From assembly GCF_964026555.1 (NCBI RefSeq), contig NZ_OZ032159.1:496001-560000 (forward strand): a stretch of DNA of 64,000 nucleotides, written 5' to 3'. The notes under the pieces are model-generated. The model saw nothing but the letters and a program-made list of their open reading frames with translations, did no database searches and was not told the origin of the DNA. This stretch comes from Candidatus Tisiphia endosymbiont of Beris chalybata. Lineage in GTDB: Bacteria > Pseudomonadota > Alphaproteobacteria > Rickettsiales > Rickettsiaceae. Made by a program: the position numbers and the translations under genes. Shown piece after piece: positions 58,580-64,000 of the stretch (position 1 is the first letter of the stretch; every line of letters begins with the position of its first letter).

Positions 58580-58690
58580 ATTAGCATTAGGAGTACGAGT
58601 GCCCTTGTACCGGAGCGTACATATTAGTACGCAAGGAGGGGGAGCATGAACTAAGGCGAACGTAGATGATTAGTTTTCGGAAATGGTATA
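58559..58690 (+). repeat. H-family palindromic element overlapping a gene end
   Basis: Inverted ends AATACCATTCCCGAAAACTA and TTAGTTTTCGGAAATGGTAT. Centre GAGCGTACATATTAGTACGC. It overlaps the last seven codons of the BON gene. A half copy lies at 13883-13930. Confidence 0.8.
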
Positions 58691-58754
58691 ATTTCAGAGT
58701 GCGACTTTTAAACTACCCTGAGATAGCAATATTCCCAGAACCTAATAATATTAA

Positions 58755-59396
58755 ATGAAAATGGTATATATCAGATCTGTTATATTATTAATATTTTCTA
58801 TAGGTCTTACTGCTTGCTCAACAGGAAGCAAAACTGCTCCTTATAGAGAATTATCTAAAGAAGATCCTCAGAATATTCATTATAAAGGCCATTATAAAAT
58901 TGGCAAAAAATATAGTATTAAAGGAAAAACTTATAAACCTGCAGCAGATACACATTACGATGAAGTAGGTATGGCATCATGGTACGGAGCTAATGATGGG
59001 TTTCATGGAAAGAAAACTGCAAATGGCGACAGATATAATAAGCATCTATTAACTGCTGCTCACACTAGCCTGCCCTTACCCAGTTTAATTAAAGTGACCA
59101 ATTTAAATAACCGCAAATCTTTAATAGTTATGGTAAATGATAGAGGACCTTTCTGTAAAAAGCGCATTATAGACGTTTCAGAAAAAGCTGCCGAAGTTTT
59201 AGGCTTTAAAAGATGTGGAATAGCAAAGGTGAGAGTGCAGTATATGCATAAAGAAACAAAAGAATTTTTGCAGAACATCGCCTTGCAACCTAAAGAAAAT
59301 TCTCTGGCACAAAAGAACGTAGCCAACGCAAAATGCAGCGTTAATTGTCATATTAAATTAGTAAACTTAAAATATAAATTAGCGTATGCTCCTTAA
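58755..59396 (+). CDS. rlpA: RlpA-like lytic transglycosylase lipoprotein
   Basis: 213 residues. Lipoprotein signal with LTACS lipobox (Cys21). Double-psi beta-barrel domain (about 72-165): [39 protein letters not shown], and [19 protein letters not shown], holding the Asp/His residues used for cutting denuded glycan strands. There is no SPOR domain, so septal targeting is not obvious. Lys-rich C-terminal tail. Fits the peptidoglycan gene set in this window. Confidence 0.93.
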   Translation: MKMVYIRSVILLIFSIGLTACSTGSKTAPYRELSKEDPQNIHYKGHYKIGKKYSIKGKTYKPAADTHYDEVGMASWYGANDGFHGKKTANGDRYNKHLLTAAHTSLPLPSLIKVTNLNNRKSLIVMVNDRGPFCKKRIIDVSEKAAEVLGFKRCGIAKVRVQYMHKETKEFLQNIALQPKENSLAQKNVANAKCSVNCHIKLVNLKYKLAYAP

Positions 59397-59493
59397 GCGC
59401 CTGCTTTCTAAAGCAATATATTAGTAAGTAATTCTATAAAATTTTCTTCACTAGCGCTAATATTTTCCTTTATAAATAAAATACGGTATATAG

Positions 59494-60477
59494 ATGATTG
59501 TTCCAGGTAAATATAAGTTAAATAAGTCTCAATATCTTGAGTCTTATGAAAAAATGTTATTACTGAGGAGATTTGAAGAAAAATGTGGTCAACTATATGG
59601 TATGGGCTTAATAGGAGGATTTTGCCATTTATATATTGGACAGGAAGCAGTGATAACTAGCATAGATTTAGTGAAACAAACTGGTGATAGTACCATTACT
59701 AGCTATAGAGATCATGCTCATATTATCTTAGCGGGTACTGAGCCAAAATATGTATTAGCAGAATTAATGGGTAAAGCCACAGGGTGCTCTAAAGGGAAAG
59801 GGGGCTCAATGCATATGTTTGACTTTGACAATAAGTTTTATGGAGGGCACGGTATTGTCGGGGCCCAGGTTCCTATAGGCACAGGCTTAGCATTTGCCGA
59901 AAAATACCAAAATACTACTAATATTTGTTTTACATTTCTTGGAGATGGAGCAGTGAATCAAGGGCAAGTATATGAAGCGTTTAATATCGCAGCGTTATGG
60001 CAATTACCTGTCGTATATATTATCGAGAACAACCAATATTCTATGGGTACCTCAGTTGCTAGATCTACTTTTATTACTGATCTGTATAAAAAAGGGGAAT
60101 CTTTTGGTATTCAAGGGTATAAAGCAGATGGTATGTCATTAGACTCAATGTATGACTATTCGCAGCAAGCTGCTGAATTTGTTCGAAGCGGCGGGGGACC
60201 AATAATATTAGAAGTAAATACCTATCGTTATAGGGGCCACTCAATGTCTGACCCTGCTAAGTACCGTACTAAAGAAGAAGTAGAAAGTTATAAAGAGCAA
60301 GATCCCTTATTGCAAGTAAAAAATACAATTCTACTCAATAATTACGCAAGCGAAGAGCAAGTAAAAGAAATTGAGAAAAAAGTGAAAGATATAGTGGCAG
60401 GCGCCGTAGAATTTTCAGAAAGCTCTCCCATGCCCGATCCGGAAGAGCTATATACTAATATTTATGTCGATGAGTAA
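59494..60477 (+). CDS. pdhA: Pyruvate dehydrogenase E1 component, alpha subunit
   Basis: 327 residues. Thiamine-diphosphate enzyme decarboxylating pyruvate. [20 protein letters not shown], the TPP motif [26 protein letters not shown], and the phosphorylation-loop-like [20 protein letters not shown] are conserved. Its stop overlaps pdhB by 14 nt. E2 and E3 genes are not in this window. Confidence 0.97.
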   Translation: MIVPGKYKLNKSQYLESYEKMLLLRRFEEKCGQLYGMGLIGGFCHLYIGQEAVITSIDLVKQTGDSTITSYRDHAHIILAGTEPKYVLAELMGKATGCSKGKGGSMHMFDFDNKFYGGHGIVGAQVPIGTGLAFAEKYQNTTNICFTFLGDGAVNQGQVYEAFNIAALWQLPVVYIIENNQYSMGTSVARSTFITDLYKKGESFGIQGYKADGMSLDSMYDYSQQAAEFVRSGGGPIILEVNTYRYRGHSMSDPAKYRTKEEVESYKEQDPLLQVKNTILLNNYASEEQVKEIEKKVKDIVAGAVEFSESSPMPDPEELYTNIYVDE

Positions 60478-61462
60478 AAATATGTTACAAATAACTGTAC
60501 GTGAAGCCCTGCGTGATGCGATGCAAGAAGAAATGATCAGAGATGAAAAAATCTTTATTATGGGCGAAGAAGTAGCAGAGTATCAAGGGGCTTATAAAGT
60601 AACGCAAGGATTATTAGAACAATTTGGCCCTAAAAGAGTAATAGATACTCCCATAAGCGAACACGGTTTTGCCGGAATTGCTGTGGGAGCGGCTTTTGCA
60701 GGTCTCCGACCAATTGTTGAATTTATGACTTTTAATTTTGCAATGCAGGCCATGGATCAAATAGTTAATTCTGCGGCTAAGACTCATTATATGTCTGGTG
60801 GGATAATCAAATGCCCTATCGTGTTTCGCGGCCCCAATGGAGCCGCCAGTAGGGTTGCAGCCCAACATAGTCAGAATTACGCGGCCTGTTATAGCCATAT
60901 TCCCGGCCTTAAAGTAGTAGCACCCTATAGCGCCGAAGATCATAAAGGGTTACTTAAAACTGCCATTCGTGATGATAATCCGGTTATATTCCTAGAAAAT
61001 GAAATCCTATATGGTCATAGTTTTGAAGTATCCGAAATAGTGGAACCGATACCATTTGGCCAGGCAAAAAAACTTATAGAAGGGGATGACGTAACAATCA
61101 TCGCATTTTCTTTGCAAGTTAAGTTAGTATTAGAAGCTGCTGCGAGCTTAAAAGAACTAGGAATTAATTGTGAAGTAATAGATTTAAGAACTATAAAACC
61201 GTTAGATATCGAAACCATACTAGAGTCAGTTAAAAAAACTAACAGATTAGTCATTATAGAAGAAGGCTGGTTCTTTTCAGGGGTGGGTGCAACTATCGCA
61301 AGTATGGTGATGAGTAAAATCTTCGATTATCTAGATGCTCCTATAGAGATCGTTTCAGGCAAAGACGTACCTCTCCCCTATGCCGCCAATTTAGAAAAAT
61401 TAGCCTTACCTACTATAGAAGACGTAATAAATAGCGTAAAAAAAGTATGTTATAGCAAATAA
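60464..61462 (+). CDS. pdhB: Pyruvate dehydrogenase E1 component, beta subunit
   Basis: 332 residues from the ATG at 60464; ATGs at 60470 and 60482 are also possible, and homologs usually start close to [15 protein letters not shown]. Forms the alpha2-beta2 E1 with Pdh[58 protein letters not shown] and [12 protein letters not shown] are typical. No lipoyl domain is fused at the N-terminus. Overlap with pdhA implies translational coupling. Confidence 0.97.
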   Translation: MSMSKNMLQITVREALRDAMQEEMIRDEKIFIMGEEVAEYQGAYKVTQGLLEQFGPKRVIDTPISEHGFAGIAVGAAFAGLRPIVEFMTFNFAMQAMDQIVNSAAKTHYMSGGIIKCPIVFRGPNGAASRVAAQHSQNYAACYSHIPGLKVVAPYSAEDHKGLLKTAIRDDNPVIFLENEILYGHSFEVSEIVEPIPFGQAKKLIEGDDVTIIAFSLQVKLVLEAAASLKELGINCEVIDLRTIKPLDIETILESVKKTNRLVIIEEGWFFSGVGATIASMVMSKIFDYLDAPIEIVSGKDVPLPYAANLEKLALPTIEDVINSVKKVCYSK

Positions 61463-61498
61463 CTTTAGAGTACAATTTATAAAATGAAAAAATTGTAA

Positions 61499-62094
61499 TT
61501 AGAGCTGTCTTCCTATACCTTTATTATTAGCTTTTTCTAGCTTTAATGGGAGCGATTTATTATTACTAACGTTTCTAGCACTGGCTGGTAATTTCGGAGA
61601 GTTATTACTATTCAACAAAGCTGCCAGTTGAGCTTTAAGCTCCTGCGCCTCTGGGGGAATCTCTGTATTAATTGTCCGAATTTTTGGGAAATTATTTTGG
61701 ATATTGACCTCAAATTCCTTGATTTCCTCAGGAAGTGTCAACAAAAAAACATTTTCGGCTTTAAGTATTTGCAGATTAGGTAAGTGTTTTTCTGTTAATT
61801 TTTCTATTTCTTTTATTCCGGATGTCGCATGTTTTTGTTCACAAAGACTGGTATTACCTGTTAACTCAAGTGTAGTAATATATTTTAAAGGCTTTATTTG
61901 TAATGCCTCTCTAAACTCCTTAATACCCCCGCCAGCTACCCCAAATTTGATAAGTTTAATGTATGAACATCCTTTCTATTCTCTAACCATTCTACCATAT
62001 CTTTATAAAACTTGGGTTCCTTGGCTATGTCCTCTTTTTGGTTAGTAAGTTCTAGAATACCACCCTTTATACATCCTTCAAATTTAAAAGTCAT
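61499..62094 (-). pseudogene. Leucine-rich repeat gene with a frameshift
   Basis: The ATG at 62094 is preceded by AGGAAGG. The first frame reads MTFKFEGCIKGGILELTNQK.., DMVEWLENRKDVHTLNLSNL and meets TAG at about 61936-61938. Shifting one base at a run of four G (61939-61942 on the plus strand as CCCC) lets the LRR continue: GVAGGGIKEFREALQIKPLK, YITTLELTGNTSLC.., and NLQILKAENVFLLTLPEE to a stop at 61499. The combined product would be about 198 residues. A fifth G would restore it, so this could be decay, a phase-variable tract, or a sequencing error. Confidence 0.75.
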
Positions 62095-62194
62095 CTTACC
62101 TTCCTAATTAATAAATATTTTATTTAGCTAATTTTAGCTTAGCATAGTTTACCACAACATCCTATCTAAAAGCATCAAATTTCCTTCCTAGAAC

Positions 62195-63532
62195 CTAAAG
62201 CTCTTCAATTTTATTTAATGGATCTATTGCTTCAACATCTATAATTTCAGACTTTGAAGAAACCAGTTGATAGCGTTCAAGAGGATTTTGGATAGTCTTC
62301 TTACCTATATCTACCCCTAATTTTTGTATATTCTTAGCTCTACTTAAAAAGTTTCTATTAAATGAAGCAGCAAACTTGTCATAATTACTTACTATATGCT
62401 GAATATTATTGCCAAGCTTTTGCGAGTAATCCGCCAGTGAAGAGATAGCAGTTAATAATTTCCTTACTTCTTCTATAATCATCTTATGGTTTTCTGAACG
62501 CCTATAATCAGAAATTTGGAATTTAGCAAATGATAACATATTCATTAAACCACTAGGCCCTACTGGAAAAATATTATTTCCCCAGGCTTTTTGTAAGAAG
62601 GTGCCATCAGCTCCTAAAATCTTCTCAATCGCTTGTTCAGTAGGGACAAACATCAATGTCACTATATTAGCAAAATCTTCTTTTTTGTCTTGTAAATTAG
62701 CTAAAATATTTTCTGCATAATCTTTACTATTTAAATTCTTAAGATGGTTATTCATGGTTTTACTAAGATTTCCTTTATCTTGCTGCTTCTCTACTAAAAA
62801 TTTAGAAGCCTTGGCATCAATAACCATCAAATTACCCGCAGGTAAAAAAATTACTGCGTCAGGTCTAAGTTTTAAGTTATCTATAGTTGTTACAGAATAT
62901 TGGATAATAAAATCTAGATTAGGTTGCAGGCCAGAGGATTTTAAAATATTTTCTAGGGTAATTTCTGCGAGCAAACCCGCTCCGGAGGGAGAAAGAAGGG
63001 ATTGTTTGATAATATCTACCGTACCTTTCGATTGTTCAATATCTCTACTAAGCGCCCCTACTATATTAATTAATCGCTCAAATTCACTATTAAATTTATT
63101 AGCAGAGACTGATATATTTTTTTCAGATAACTCTCTAGTCTCTTGGTTCTCTCTCTTATGGATTTCTATTAGTTGTTTCGACAGATCATTGCCTAACTCA
63201 AATAAAGTATTTTTGGCTGCCATGTGTGATTCTTGTCTAATTTTTTCTGAATCCTCTATCACGTGTTTTTGATATTCTATCTTGCTAGATAATTGTTCAA
63301 CTTTTTGTATATAAGTAATTTTTTCTTGCTCCAGGCGTTGATTTTGTTGAGTTACTTCTAAATAACTATTTGATAAGAAATTTAATTCAGTTTGTATTTT
63401 AACAGTCTTATAATAAAAATATGCCGTTACAAACAATAATCCAATTCCAATAATAATAGATGGCACTATAATATATAACATTTCACTAATTATTTTTACA
63501 GAATAGACTTCTTGCCAAACTAAACTCCGCAT
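62195..63532 (-). CDS. rmuC: DNA recombination protein RmuC
   Basis: 445 residues. One N-terminal membrane span (about 17-40), a long coiled coil (about 45-165), then the RmuC nuclease-like domain with ITLENILKSSGLQPNLDFII, LRPDAVIFLPAGNLMVIDAK (PD-(D/E)xK-type core) and FVPTEQAIEKILG, and a helical C-terminus. It limits inversions and rearrangements at short inverted repeats in E. coli, which is notable in a genome so full of palindromes. It starts 8 nt after the dut stop, so it is in one operon with dut. Confidence 0.92.
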   Translation of the reverse strand: MRSLVWQEVYSVKIISEMLYIIVPSIIIGIGLLFVTAYFYYKTVKIQTELNFLSNSYLEVTQQNQRLEQEKITYIQKVEQLSSKIEYQKHVIEDSEKIRQESHMAAKNTLFELGNDLSKQLIEIHKRENQETRELSEKNISVSANKFNSEFERLINIVGALSRDIEQSKGTVDIIKQSLLSPSGAGLLAEITLENILKSSGLQPNLDFIIQYSVTTIDNLKLRPDAVIFLPAGNLMVIDAKASKFLVEKQQDKGNLSKTMNNHLKNLNSKDYAENILANLQDKKEDFANIVTLMFVPTEQAIEKILGADGTFLQKAWGNNIFPVGPSGLMNMLSFAKFQISDYRRSENHKMIIEEVRKLLTAISSLADYSQKLGNNIQHIVSNYDKFAASFNRNFLSRAKNIQKLGVDIGKKTIQNPLERYQLVSSKSEIIDVEAIDPLNKIEEL

Positions 63533-63540
63533 TCTATATC

Positions 63541-63990
63541 CTATCCAAATTTACCAGTGGAACCAAAACCACCAGCGCCTCTAGAGGTTTCAGATAGGAT
63601 CGCTACTTCCTCCCATAATATTTGTTCATATCTAGCAATAATCATTTGGGCTATTTTCATACCCCGCATAATTATAAAATCCTTAGGGAAGTGGTTAATC
63701 AGAATTACTTTTATTTCCCCTCGGTAATCAGCGTCAATTGTCCCAGGAGAATTTAGTACCGTTACCCCATGGTTCAGTGCTAAACCTGATCTTGGTCTTA
63801 TTTGTGCTTCTAAATAGGAAGGTAGCGCTATACAAATTCCAGTAGGCACCAATTGCACTTTATTTGGTTGAATAATTATTGGTTCAATATTGGCTGCAAT
63901 TAGGTCTATACCACTACTATGCTCTGTAGCATATATAGGTAAAATGTCTACTGAATGTTCTAGTTTTTTAATATTAACTTTAATTTTCAT
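63541..63990 (-). CDS. dut: Deoxyuridine 5'-triphosphate nucleotidohydrolase (dUTPase)
   Basis: 149 residues, the usual trimeric dUTPase length. Hydrolyses dUTP to dUMP. All five motifs are present: [33 protein letters not shown] with the catalytic Asp, [13 protein letters not shown], and the C-terminal [14 protein letters not shown]-loop-like motif. Complete. First gene of dut-rmuC on this strand within the window. Confidence 0.97.
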   Translation of the reverse strand: MKIKVNIKKLEHSVDILPIYATEHSSGIDLIAANIEPIIIQPNKVQLVPTGICIALPSYLEAQIRPRSGLALNHGVTVLNSPGTIDADYRGEIKVILINHFPKDFIIMRGMKIAQMIIARYEQILWEEVAILSETSRGAGGFGSTGKFG

Positions 63991-64000
63991 AAATATTACT

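Overview
The window looks like an AT-rich chromosome segment from an obligate intracellular alphaproteobacterium of the order Rickettsiales, most likely Rickettsiaceae (Rickettsia, Megaira or Orientia-like). The grounds are the closeness of Mdh, Rho, PdhA/PdhB, NuoA-E, LspA and the DUF2155 and DUF3035 (BamF-like) proteins to the rickettsial forms, and the very dense short palindromic repeats, one of which sits in frame inside a protein gene. This placement is inferred from sequence features only.

Layout. 1-6.7 kb: secreted S9 peptidase, then mdh-rho (overlapping) and a membrane-anchored DsbA-like protein. 7.3-15.4 kb: an accessory, decaying region with one tRNA-Arg, remnants of a serine recombinase and of IS5 and IS982 transposases, an intact IS4-type element with a 9-bp target duplication, an IS3 element (copy 1), a Fic protein behind a perfect palindrome, and an orphan gene. 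15.4-24.1 kb: cell envelope genes (lipoprotein, murG, ftsW, murD, DUF3035 lipoprotein, lspA, M23 peptidase, DUF2155 protein). 24.4-28.0 kb: nuoABCDE of respiratory complex I. 28.4-36.3 kb: a beta-lactamase-fold protein, aspS and a 1483-residue candidate effector. 36.4-45.4 kb: uvrD-like helicase, decayed and intact glycosyltransferases, an epimerase, nagZ, dnaB and a 50-codon gene with a strong Shine-Dalgarno site. 45.5-52.7 kb: trxB, AEC transporter, rnd, xthA, an LRR protein with a strong terminator, ubiB and ubiE. 52.9-55.7 kb: one gene cut in two by IS3 copy 2. 56-64 kb: mutM, rpoZ, acpS, BON lipoprotein, rlpA, pdhA-pdhB, a frameshifted LRR gene, rmuC and dut.

The intergenic space is built largely from at least eight families of roughly 60-150 bp palindromic elements. 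Here they are called A (RPE-like, with coding potential), B (143 bp, TA-flanked, MITE-like), C (ends TATAGTCA), D (ends TATACTCC), E, F, G and H (ends ATACCATT..CGAAAACTAA). Several families with different ends share a similar centre of the form GCGTAC-N-GTACG, which suggests modular assembly. Elements also reach into genes: A lies inside the S9 peptidase gene, H supplies the last codons and stop of the BON gene, and G supplies the stop of the small gene at 45.3 kb.

The core genes are intact housekeeping and envelope functions typical of a reduced genome. The accessory genes (Fic, LRR proteins, large Ser-rich protein, split gene) look like host-interaction candidates, several of them decaying.
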